Below are positions 51,966 through 59,778 of a DNA stretch of 64,000 bases, one piece after another; position 1 is the first letter of the stretch; the number at the start of each line of letters is the position of its first letter. This stretch comes from JAIYCX01 sp964353175. GTDB lineage: Bacteria; Bdellovibrionota_C; UBA2361; SZUA-149; DAOLCO01. Location: positions 1-64,000 of the forward strand of contig CAYGUX010000007.1 in the NCBI GenBank assembly GCA_964353175.1, written 5' to 3'. The notes under the pieces were generated by a model that saw only the letters and a list, made by a program, of their open reading frames with translations, did no database searches and was not told the origin of the DNA. Both the position numbers and the translations under genes were made by a program.

Positions 51966-53274
51966 CCTAAGTCTCAGTATCAAAGACTATAAAAAGAATA
52001 AGGTTATTGGCAAGGTAACTTCTTCATCAGGAGCCATCATTACAGCAGAATTGCCTACGGTAGGCATAGGAGATATCGTCACAATTGAATTACCTACAGG
52101 CCCGGTAAAAGCAGAGGTATTAAGTTTTAAAGATTATAAGGTCAATCTAGCTCCCTATTCACTAATAAGGGGTCTGGTACCTGGAGCTAAAGTTACTAGT
52201 AATTCATTTACAGAAGACATTTTCTTAAGAAATAATATCGTTGGAAGCCTCACTGATGCAAGTGGCAATGTTATCATCCCCGCCCGAGCAACTTCTAGTA
52301 TAGATCTCGTTGGAAGTTATCCAATTAACATAAATAAATCTCATCTCATTCATACTGAAACAATTCAGGAACCCTTGTGGACTGGAATTCCGAGTATTGA
52401 TACTTTTACTACGATAGGTAAGGGGCAAAAACTTATGCTTCTAGCTGAACCAGGTTTAGGAAAGTCGTCTCTACTCACTTCTCTCTGTAAACATATACAA
52501 GTTGACTTAATTGTCATAGCACTTATCGGCGAACGCACTAGAGAGGTCATTGAGTTCCATCAAAATTTAATTAAAAATGACGGTGACAAAAGAACTATTG
52601 TAGTAAGTGCGACAAGTGACTCATCTCCTTTAGTAAAGAAACAAGCAGCCTTAACTTCAATTCGCATCGCTGAAATTGCTAAAGAAAAAGGCTTAGATGT
52701 TTTTCTCGGCTTTGACTCACTTACTAGATATATTCGATCTATAAGAGACATAGGACTAGCCGCCGAACAGCTACCAATTCGAAGAGGCTATCCTGCTAGT
52801 GTGTTTGAAGAGATGCCGAGATACATTGAGCGAGCTGGGAATTTCAAGACTGGATCAATCACAGCCCTTTATACGATGTTGAGCGCCGGCGATCTAGATG
52901 AAGACCCACTAATAGAGGAAATAAAAGGGCTCACAGATGGTCATATTATCCTAAGTAAGAATCTAGCAGAACAGGGCATTTTCCCCGCTATCGATATAGT
53001 TAAATCATTATCTAGAGTAGCAGATCGCTTTTTTACTATCGAAGACCAACAGATAATACGAGCAATTAAAAACAAGTATAAGAGCCTAAATGAGAATAAA
53101 CAACTTTTAATATTAGGAGGGGCTGAAAAAAAAGTAGAAGATAATAAAATATTATTAGAGAAGTTCTACAACATCCTACAAGATCGACTTGTTAATATTA
53201 AGGAGGTCTCCATGCGGACTAAACTCCTACAGGAGCTACTCTCCTGCTTAAATGACCCAAATATAAGAGCCTAA
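51958..53274 (+). CDS. Type III secretion/flagellar-type export ATPase (SctN/FliI family)
   Basis: A 438-residue F1-like ATPase of the FliI/SctN/YscN family. The N-terminal beta domain (IGKVTSSSGAIITA...VGIGDIVTI) is followed by Walker A AEPGLGKS at residues 163-170, the catalytic-glutamate segment GERTREV (191-197), Walker B GFDSLTRY (251-258), RRGYPASVFEEMPRYIERAG, and the PAIDIVKSLS signature (343-352). All match the family except the Walker A residue after Ala (usually Gly) and Thr for Gly in GERG. It is preceded by its likely stator and followed by minor-pilin genes. Confidence 0.9.
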   Translation: MDNLSLSIKDYKKNKVIGKVTSSSGAIITAELPTVGIGDIVTIELPTGPVKAEVLSFKDYKVNLAPYSLIRGLVPGAKVTSNSFTEDIFLRNNIVGSLTDASGNVIIPARATSSIDLVGSYPININKSHLIHTETIQEPLWTGIPSIDTFTTIGKGQKLMLLAEPGLGKSSLLTSLCKHIQVDLIVIALIGERTREVIEFHQNLIKNDGDKRTIVVSATSDSSPLVKKQAALTSIRIAEIAKEKGLDVFLGFDSLTRYIRSIRDIGLAAEQLPIRRGYPASVFEEMPRYIERAGNFKTGSITALYTMLSAGDLDEDPLIEEIKGLTDGHIILSKNLAEQGIFPAIDIVKSLSRVADRFFTIEDQQIIRAIKNKYKSLNENKQLLILGGAEKKVEDNKILLEKFYNILQDRLVNIKEVSMRTKLLQELLSCLNDPNIRA

Positions 53275-53380
53275 TTTTACTGAGAAAACTTAGTATAGCC
53301 CTGAAGTATTAAGAACTTCTCCTATTCGGTCGATTTTAGACTAAGAAAATTTCCTAACTCAAATTAGAGGCAACATAATA

Positions 53381-53926
53381 ATGAATAAAGTCTGCTGTAA
53401 AGGCTTTACCTTAATAGAAATAATGGTAGCAATTGCAATTTTCGCAATTGTAATTACCACTGCAACAAGCTCAATCAATAGTTACCAAAAATTAAATCAT
53501 GGTGGCGAAATTAGGTCAGAAGCAAGTCAAGCAGCACAATCAATAATAGATCAGATTCGAGGTATTGATGTTAAGTCTTTGCCAACAAGCGGAGACGGTA
53601 CACCAGTGGAAATCACAATGAATTCGAATAGAATGTACTCTGTAGAAACTATATATTGTACTAACTCAAGTATTTGCAACTCACCAAGCGTGCGGCAAAT
53701 AGCGGTTGAAGTATATCATAGAGATGCCCTTGCTTATACCACAGAAGTAATTTTTACGGATTTTGGAGCCGCTCCAGGAAGCAATTACTCTGCGACACCA
53801 ACACCTGTGTTTACACCGACACCAGCTCCCTCAACCAGCGTGACTCCTACAGCAACTACATCCTATACACCAACACCTACGCCTACACCCAAAAAAAAGA
53901 AAAAATGTAAAACGTGGAAATGCTAA
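53381..53926 (+). CDS. PilV-like minor pilin with Thr-Pro/Lys tail
   Basis: A type IV pilus minor pilin of 181 residues. The prepilin site is CKG/FTLIEIMVAIAIF (cleavage after Gly, Glu at +5) and the helix is the usual TM/assembly region. The globular head follows. The last 45 residues are unusual: Thr/Pro repeats (PTPTPTP), then KKKKKCKTWKC. Such a tail suggests a flexible spacer and an extra disulphide or charged tip. It is the first of four pilin-type genes in one operon. Confidence 0.85.
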   Translation: MNKVCCKGFTLIEIMVAIAIFAIVITTATSSINSYQKLNHGGEIRSEASQAAQSIIDQIRGIDVKSLPTSGDGTPVEITMNSNRMYSVETIYCTNSSICNSPSVRQIAVEVYHRDALAYTTEVIFTDFGAAPGSNYSATPTPVFTPTPAPSTSVTPTATTSYTPTPTPTPKKKKKCKTWKC

Positions 53927-53927
53927 G

Positions 53928-54368
53928 ATGATAAATTCTAAACAAGCAGGTTTTAGCATTTTAGAACTACTAGCAGTACTTGTCATAATGGGAATATTGT
54001 CCGCTAGTGCGATGAGCAATTTAAAAGAAATTAATAGGCCATTAACAAATGCTTCATTTGAAATTACTCATTTTTTACGCCTTGCACGAGCTAGAGGAAT
54101 CTCGCAGACTAGTTTTATAAAAGTAGCACCTGCCTCCGCCTTTAAAATCTCTACCCACTCAGGCGACTCTTGCGCAACTGCTACAAGCGCAATAAATGAT
54201 TTATCACTTAATCTTCCAGATAATACAAATCTTCTCGCAACAGATTGGGAGATATGTTTTACACCAAGGGGACTAGCACCTAACTCTACCGCATTCACCA
54301 TTAGAGATGAACATGCATCCACACGAACAGTAGAGATTGCCTTAGGCGGTGGAGTTAGAATGCAATGA
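53928..54368 (+). CDS. FimT/GspH-like pseudopilin
   Basis: A 146-residue prepilin-type protein. The leader KQAG/FSILELLAVLVIMGIL has Glu at +5, followed by the conserved hydrophobic helix. A FimT/GspH-type beta-rich head contains the LARARGISQ segment usual after the helix. A Cys pair in the head (near residues 77 and 108) could form a disulphide. It starts 1 bp after the pilV-like gene and overlaps the next gene by 4 bp. It likely helps initiate pilus assembly. Confidence 0.87.
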   Translation: MINSKQAGFSILELLAVLVIMGILSASAMSNLKEINRPLTNASFEITHFLRLARARGISQTSFIKVAPASAFKISTHSGDSCATATSAINDLSLNLPDNTNLLATDWEICFTPRGLAPNSTAFTIRDEHASTRTVEIALGGGVRMQ

Positions 54369-55252
54369 CTGAAAACAACCCACTTAATCGTCGTGGTTTT
54401 ACTTTAATTGAGTTAATGGTCTCAATCTTACTACTTAGTTTAACTTTAATGATGCTGGTAGGATACGTTGTTGGTTTACAGAATGCATTCTTTAACGACG
54501 TTGTAAGAACTAGAATTAATAGTAATCTACGCACTGCCTTGGATATTTTAGCAATGAATATTCGGCAGTCAGGTGAGAACCTAGGAGGTGCTTTTCCGGC
54601 AATGGTATTAGAGGACGATGGCGATGGAACGGGCAAACATATAGTTCTAAGACGAAATCTAATTTCTGAAGTTTTAACCATTTGTGAATCCCTGAGTTCA
54701 GGAGACTCTACCGTACTTATCTCAACGACCAGCAATCCTACTCCAGCTTGCGTATTTTCAAATGTCAATAATATGTACAATACTTTTAGATCAGAGAGGA
54801 CAAAGGAAGGCGGTGAAATAAGGTTATTCCTATATAACTCTACCGCAAAGTCTGGCGAATACGTTGATTATACCAACGAAGGGACTACTTCAGGCAAATA
54901 CAGCCTAAACATATCTTCTCCAACAGCTAACTACCCTGCAAATACTTCGTACATTTACTATATAGAAGAATATGACTTCTCACTAGAGGAGGCTACTAGC
55001 ACACTTAATCTTACTCGGGATGGGGAAGATGATCTTACTGAACCTGTTGCATTTTCCATAACTGCGTTTGACATCGAATTACATATGAAAGATGGATCTA
55101 TTCTAAATACTCTTCTGCCAAACACTGGCCCAACATGGAAGGATTTACAATATATCGCTATAGAATTAGAAGGGAGCGAAAATAGAAAGTCACAAGTATA
55201 TTCAACTTCTGTGAGCGGAAATTACTATCCAAGAAATATTTTGTCTCGGTAA
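54365..55252 (+). CDS. PilW-like minor pilin
   Basis: A 295-residue prepilin-type protein. The site NRRG/FTLIELMVSILLLSL has Glu at +5. After the helix come the PilW-type segment LRTALDILAMNIRQSG and a large beta-rich head. PilW-family pilins form the tip complex of type IV pili with PilV, PilX, FimT and PilY1. The ATG overlaps the preceding stop (ATGA), showing translational coupling. No PilY1-type tip adhesin gene is present downstream. Confidence 0.85.
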   Translation: MTENNPLNRRGFTLIELMVSILLLSLTLMMLVGYVVGLQNAFFNDVVRTRINSNLRTALDILAMNIRQSGENLGGAFPAMVLEDDGDGTGKHIVLRRNLISEVLTICESLSSGDSTVLISTTSNPTPACVFSNVNNMYNTFRSERTKEGGEIRLFLYNSTAKSGEYVDYTNEGTTSGKYSLNISSPTANYPANTSYIYYIEEYDFSLEEATSTLNLTRDGEDDLTEPVAFSITAFDIELHMKDGSILNTLLPNTGPTWKDLQYIAIELEGSENRKSQVYSTSVSGNYYPRNILSR

Positions 55253-55256
55253 TCAT

Positions 55257-57149
55257 ATGAATAAAAATGAAGATGGTTTTGCATTATTAGCAGTACTACT
55301 ATTGGTCACAGTACTCCTCGCACTATTTAGTACCTACATGGTTGTGACTAAAACTGAACTAGGAATAGTAAAAACATCTCGTGATAGTGCAAGTGGATTT
55401 AATGCTGCAGAATCGGGATTAAACCTTAGAGCGGAAGAAGTAAAAAACATATTTCTTGACTATGACAAGCCAGACGGAACTTCCCCTACTTCCATAGAAG
55501 ATTGTGACTCAGGCTCAACGGGTGAAGGAGATTATGAATGTAAATCCTATACCTTTGAAAATAAACATACTGCAGTTACCTATGTCGATGAGGAAGCTAA
55601 CAATCCCATCACTACAATAATTCCACCTGGAGAGCCTTTTGCTGGGCTGAACACTCAAGAATATAGATATACTGTACGCTCGGTTGGACGAAATAATCAA
55701 ATGAGCAATGAAGCTATATTAGATTTAACTTTTAAAAGTAGGTTAGTACCGCTATTTCAGTTCGCAATTTTTTTCCAGGATGATCTTGAGTTTTTTAATG
55801 GAGCAACCTTAACCGTTACTGGCCCTGTACATACGAATGGCAATCTCTACCTCGCGCCGCAAGATGGAGGTACCACAAATATAGATGGTCAAACTACTAT
55901 AGCTGGTACTTTTTTTAGAGGTCAGAAGTCTCAATCAAGTTGTTCAGGATATCAAGGTACGGCTAGAGCAAAAAACCCAACATCATACACCACCTTGCCC
56001 GCTTGTTCATCCAGCAGAACAGCAGTAACTAATGTTTCTGCATGGAATGGAAACATAGAGCTAGGTGTTGAACCTGTCACCGTTCCTTCCCCAGAGGATT
56101 TCGCTCCCTTTGGTGGGGGTGAATTTTGGGATAGAGCAGACCTACGTTTAGTTTTACGTTTAAATGCTGCAGGCAATCCTAACACCTCCATATCATCAAC
56201 AGGTATTGAAGTAGTAAATGTTGATGGTAGTAGCGATACCGTCTCTACGGGGTACTTACATTCTAGTGCGAATTGTGGTGGATTAGTAAGAACTGGTGCT
56301 GGCCCCTTACTTTCAATAGGAACCCAAGGCCCCGGAACATCGGGGAGCCAGCTTAGATTGTTCAGAGAATACCAATCTAATAGCACAATTAATAGCTATC
56401 AAAGAACACTCGAAGTTGATATGCGAGCGCTACTAAACTGTATAAAAAAATATCCAGAGATTATGGGCGGTAGATTATTAAATGATGATACTGAAGATGG
56501 ATTAGTATTTCACTTAACTATAGATGGCCCGTTGAGTGGGGCTAGCCAGAATAATTATAGCGTTAGAGTTAGAAATGCCTCCACTCTTCAATCCAATCTG
56601 GGTGGCGCTCCAACGGTAAAAGGACTAACTTTGGTTACAGACCACGGTTTGGTTGTATGGGGAAATTACAATTCAGTCGTAGCAAGTTGGATTCCTTCGG
56701 CTCTAATGGCTGATACCCTCTGGCTATTATCAAATAGCTGGACTGACAGCGATAGCAATATTTCGGCAGTATATGATAGAGATGGGTCAGCTACTACTGT
56801 TAGAGCAGCCGTGATAAGTGGCATAAGACGAACTGGGAATGCAAATGGTGCAGCAGGAGAAGATCACGGAGTGGACACCAACGGTGGTGGTGCGATTAAC
56901 GTGTTTAGATTTAATGAATGGTTTAGAGTAGGAACAGTAATCCCTGACTTTACCTACGAAGGGTCAATAGTAAGTCTCGGCGCGCCTTTAAAAAGTCAAT
57001 CTACCTGGGGACCTTTTACGTATTATAGTGCTCCCAATAGAGTCTGGTCTTATGATACGAGATTCAATGATGCAGATTTACTACCTCCGATGACACCAGT
57101 TTTTGTTTACTTGCAACAAGAACTTTTTGTAAGAGATTATGAACTTTAA
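55257..57149 (+). CDS. PilX-like minor pilin with large extracellular domain
   Basis: A 630-residue prepilin-type protein, far larger than PilX (about 200). The site NEDG/FALLAVLLLVTVLLALF lacks Glu at +5, as in PilX, and the FNAAESGLNLRAEEV segment follows. The large second half has beta-rich repeats, including EFFNGATLTVTGPVHTNGNLYL, a pattern of a right-handed beta-helix-like domain seen in PilX_N/DUF4900-type proteins. It could be a surface adhesin or tip protein. It ends 4 bp inside the convergent pdxH gene. Confidence 0.8.
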   Translation: MNKNEDGFALLAVLLLVTVLLALFSTYMVVTKTELGIVKTSRDSASGFNAAESGLNLRAEEVKNIFLDYDKPDGTSPTSIEDCDSGSTGEGDYECKSYTFENKHTAVTYVDEEANNPITTIIPPGEPFAGLNTQEYRYTVRSVGRNNQMSNEAILDLTFKSRLVPLFQFAIFFQDDLEFFNGATLTVTGPVHTNGNLYLAPQDGGTTNIDGQTTIAGTFFRGQKSQSSCSGYQGTARAKNPTSYTTLPACSSSRTAVTNVSAWNGNIELGVEPVTVPSPEDFAPFGGGEFWDRADLRLVLRLNAAGNPNTSISSTGIEVVNVDGSSDTVSTGYLHSSANCGGLVRTGAGPLLSIGTQGPGTSGSQLRLFREYQSNSTINSYQRTLEVDMRALLNCIKKYPEIMGGRLLNDDTEDGLVFHLTIDGPLSGASQNNYSVRVRNASTLQSNLGGAPTVKGLTLVTDHGLVVWGNYNSVVASWIPSALMADTLWLLSNSWTDSDSNISAVYDRDGSATTVRAAVISGIRRTGNANGAAGEDHGVDTNGGGAINVFRFNEWFRVGTVIPDFTYEGSIVSLGAPLKSQSTWGPFTYYSAPNRVWSYDTRFNDADLLPPMTPVFVYLQQELFVRDYEL

Positions 57150-57802
57150 GGACTTAATCTCTCTTTAGTCCAGAACTCACCCTCTAGAGAATATCTAATA
57201 CGATCATGAAGGCGGCCTACTCTACCTTGCCAGAACTCTAATGAGACCAAATTGATTTGGTATCCACCCCAATGAGCAGGTCGATCAATCTCTTGATCTT
57301 GAAATGCTTCTTGAAACTTTCTATAATTCATTTCTAGAGTAGCTCTATTAGAAACAACCTCCGACTGCCTAGAAGCATATACCGCAATTTGAGCATCTCT
57401 CTTACGTTGTGCGAAATAAGAGTTGCTTTCAGCATAATGAAGCTTTCTTACAACTCCTTCAAAGCGCACCTGTCTTTCCAGTTCTCCCCAGTAAAAAACA
57501 CCAGAGCAATGCGGATTACTTAACAACTCCTTACCCTTTCTACTCTCATAATTGGTAAAAAATGTGAGCCCTAAATCATCTAAGTTCTTCATAAGTACAA
57601 AACGCACAGATGGTAGATTATTCATGCAAGTTGCTAATGCAAACGCATTAGGCTCAACACCACCAGCTCTTACAATCTCACCATACCACTCATTGAACAA
57701 GTCTATAGGATTACCTTGAAGAGTATTCTCATCTAGAACTCCAACTTGATATTCTTTTCTTTGATTTTGGAATCTGTCACGATTTGGCATAGGCTCACGC
57801 AT
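57146..57802 (-). CDS. pdxH: Pyridoxamine/pyridoxine 5'-phosphate oxidase
   Basis: An FMN-dependent oxidase of 218 residues that makes pyridoxal 5'-phosphate. The family signatures are VRFVLMKNLDDLGLTFFTNYESRKG, the ERQVRFEGVV segment, SYFAQRKRDAQIAVYAS and the terminal QGRVGRLHDRIRYSL, with RLHDR as the substrate site. PLP serves many enzymes, including the SpeA decarboxylase at the window edge. It shares 4 bp tail-to-tail with the PilX-like gene and is 26 bp from trmB on the same strand. Confidence 0.96.
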   Translation of the reverse strand: MREPMPNRDRFQNQRKEYQVGVLDENTLQGNPIDLFNEWYGEIVRAGGVEPNAFALATCMNNLPSVRFVLMKNLDDLGLTFFTNYESRKGKELLSNPHCSGVFYWGELERQVRFEGVVRKLHYAESNSYFAQRKRDAQIAVYASRQSEVVSNRATLEMNYRKFQEAFQDQEIDRPAHWGGYQINLVSLEFWQGRVGRLHDRIRYSLEGEFWTKERLSP

Positions 57803-57828
57803 TAACTAATTAAATTTTACTAAAAAAT

Positions 57829-58494
57829 TTAGTGATTGAACTTGAATTTAACAAAATTAATTTCCTTGCCCTGATGTCTAAACAATCCCTCAAATTCAGT
57901 GCGAATACCTTCGTCTCCTTCCAATCCATCTGGTAAATTCAGATTCTTATCTACCTGAAGATAACGCTTATCCTCTGAAACATCCTCCAGAAAACTCAAA
58001 AAATACTCTCTATGATCTGTTTTGACTGAGACTACTGCATTCGACAAAAGAACCTTAGGTAAGATGTTAAAAAATTTAGCAGATAAAATCCTGTGCTTCA
58101 ACCATCTCTTCTTATCCCATGGATCGGGGAAGTTTATAAAGACTTTTTTGACAGATCTAGGAGGTAATAAATCTGCTACCAATTCACTCCGCCCTCTAAA
58201 AATCAGCATGTTTTCTAGATCTGGCTCTTTTTCTATTGTTCTTACAGCGCGCTTAAAACGAATTTCAAATCCCAATACTAAACACTCGGGATACCTTTTT
58301 GCAAGCTCAATTAAATGATGACCAGAACCCGATCCAAATTCGACTATTAGTGATCTACCTTTTACAATACCAGATAGCAAAGCTTTATCAGCTTCCGTAT
58401 CAAAGCCAGGTAAAATCTTACCTGGGTAGTCAAATAATTTTTTTAAGAAAGGATTAACCTTAGAGTTAATCCTTCTAAGCAATTTCTCATCCAC
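57829..58494 (-). CDS. trmB: tRNA (guanine-N7)-methyltransferase
   Basis: A 221-residue SAM methyltransferase that makes m7G46 in tRNAs. The SAM loop is IVEFGSGSGHHLIELAKRYPE and the signature INFPDPWDKKRWLKHRIL (Asp-Pro-Trp with Lys-Lys-Arg-His) identifies TrmB. VVSVKTDHREYF follows. It is downstream of the coiled-coil lipoprotein gene by 11 bp and upstream of pdxH. Confidence 0.95.
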   Translation of the reverse strand: MDEKLLRRINSKVNPFLKKLFDYPGKILPGFDTEADKALLSGIVKGRSLIVEFGSGSGHHLIELAKRYPECLVLGFEIRFKRAVRTIEKEPDLENMLIFRGRSELVADLLPPRSVKKVFINFPDPWDKKRWLKHRILSAKFFNILPKVLLSNAVVSVKTDHREYFLSFLEDVSEDKRYLQVDKNLNLPDGLEGDEGIRTEFEGLFRHQGKEINFVKFKFNH

Positions 58495-58505
58495 AAATTT
58501 TATCT

Positions 58506-58925
58506 CTATGGTGCATCTGATTTAGAGTAAGGAAGGACCGATGGTACCGGTACAGGAGTTGGAGTAGCTTCCTTAACTTCTTGAATTTCCTTTAAAATTC
58601 TATTCTTCTCTGAAATTGTTCTTCTTCTTATCTTCTCAGCTTCTTGTTTTTCCTTTTTGGCGGAATTTAAACTTGCTATGGACGAATTTTTTTGAGCTAT
58701 AATAGAAGCTTCAATTGCCCTCACTTCCTTTAATACTTCCCTACTTTCAGACAACTGGGTCTCAGACTTTTTTAACAACTGATAAGATTGAGCCAACATG
58801 TTTTTTACTGAGGAATCACTATCCTTAAATACTTGAACATCAGGAGTATCATCAGGCAATGCAGGCGCACAACTTGACGTTGTCATACCAATTATACATA
58901 TTATAAATAATATTCTACTAGTCAT
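58506..58925 (-). CDS. Coiled-coil lipoprotein
   Basis: A lipoprotein of about 139 residues from the ATG at 58925, which has AGGA five bases upstream (a TTG at 58955 is less likely). The signal helix ends in the lipobox TTSSC. The mature part is a long Lys/Glu/Ser coiled coil, including EKIRRRTISEKNRILKEIQEV, and a Pro-rich end (TPTPVPVPSVLP). The layout recalls outer-membrane lipoproteins that reach into the periplasm; I see no known motif. It precedes trmB in a minus-strand operon. Confidence 0.7.
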   Translation of the reverse strand: MTSRILFIICIIGMTTSSCAPALPDDTPDVQVFKDSDSSVKNMLAQSYQLLKKSETQLSESREVLKEVRAIEASIIAQKNSSIASLNSAKKEKQEAEKIRRRTISEKNRILKEIQEVKEATPTPVPVPSVLPYSKSDAP

Positions 58926-59010
58926 ACGATTCCTAAAAAATTGAGGTTCTTCCAATTATGTATTAGCAGAAGATCCTTAAAAACCCAATAGTTGAATTCC
59001 TAAGGAATAA

Positions 59011-59661
59011 TTGGACCATCAAATGCCCTTTACACCCCCGCTAAATAAGCAAATATTAGATTGTAGTAAGTTGATTCTACTTCCTCAATTAAGTACCAAA
59101 GAGACTCTAATGAAGGCTAAACCTAACTACTTTAGAACAGCCCCTAAATTATTTGATTGTTTTAGTCCGTTAATTGGTCGCGAAGGCGAACTTCTTCTCT
59201 CTCCATTTCTGGGCTATGTGGGGATCTGTACCGTTCTTGAACAAATTCTCAAACAATCTACTAATATGCCTACTGTATTTTTTTATGGCACATGTGGTGC
59301 TATAGATATTAGTGGGCTAACACTGGGTTCAATAGTTTCACCTAATTCTTTCTATATTGAGGAGCCCTTAGATACTATTTCATTGGTAAACCAAGGATCC
59401 TCAAGCCAAAACATTCTAAGTACATCCTTCATCTTAGATGAAAGTATGGAGAAATTTGCTAGGTTATATAAGAAGCACAAGATAAGCCTAGTCGATATGG
59501 AAACAGCTTATATTGCAAGGCAATGCTTGAAATATTCCGTCGAATTTACTGCCACCTTATTGATTAGTGATATGTGGACACAAGGTGATCATTCCCCTGT
59601 ACCCCATAAGATTAGTTCCCTAATCAACTATCAGGACTTTATTAGTGGGATTATAAATTAA
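59011..59661 (+). CDS. Nucleoside phosphorylase-superfamily protein (MTAN/PNP-like)
   Basis: A 216-residue protein with the fold signature of family 1 nucleoside phosphorylases. LGYVGICTVLEQIL and FFYGTCGAID precede LTLGSIVSPNSFYIEE, then VDMETAYIARQCLKY (the ribose-binding Met-Glu) and LLISDMWTQGDHSP. It starts at TTG 59011 with AAGGA five bases upstream. It is a short form without obvious catalytic Asp near the end, so a purine phosphorylase, MTA nucleosidase or futalosine hydrolase role cannot be chosen. Confidence 0.72.
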   Translation: MDHQMPFTPPLNKQILDCSKLILLPQLSTKETLMKAKPNYFRTAPKLFDCFSPLIGREGELLLSPFLGYVGICTVLEQILKQSTNMPTVFFYGTCGAIDISGLTLGSIVSPNSFYIEEPLDTISLVNQGSSSQNILSTSFILDESMEKFARLYKKHKISLVDMETAYIARQCLKYSVEFTATLLISDMWTQGDHSPVPHKISSLINYQDFISGIIN

Positions 59662-59778
59662 ATCCAATAAGGGTTCTACAAGTGGCCTACTCCTTGCAAA
59701 ATAACCTCTATTAGGTGGATGAAGTGGATGATTGTTGATGAGGCAGGAGGCAAACAAGAGAAACGCGGGAGAAAATTT

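Noticed and set aside
51342..53274. F-type or V-type ATP synthase subunit
   Set aside because: The RRGYPASVFEEMPRYIERAG segment and PAIDIVKSLS with a coupled FliH-like gene fit the FliI/SctN family better; no other ATP synthase subunits are adjacent.
54355..54780. Minus-strand ORF of 141 codons opposite pilW
   Set aside because: It overlaps two pilin genes that have good leaders and coupled starts.
55952..56386. Minus-strand ORF of 144 codons inside the PilX-like gene
   Set aside because: Pro/Ser-rich shadow with no start signal; the plus gene belongs to a coupled operon.
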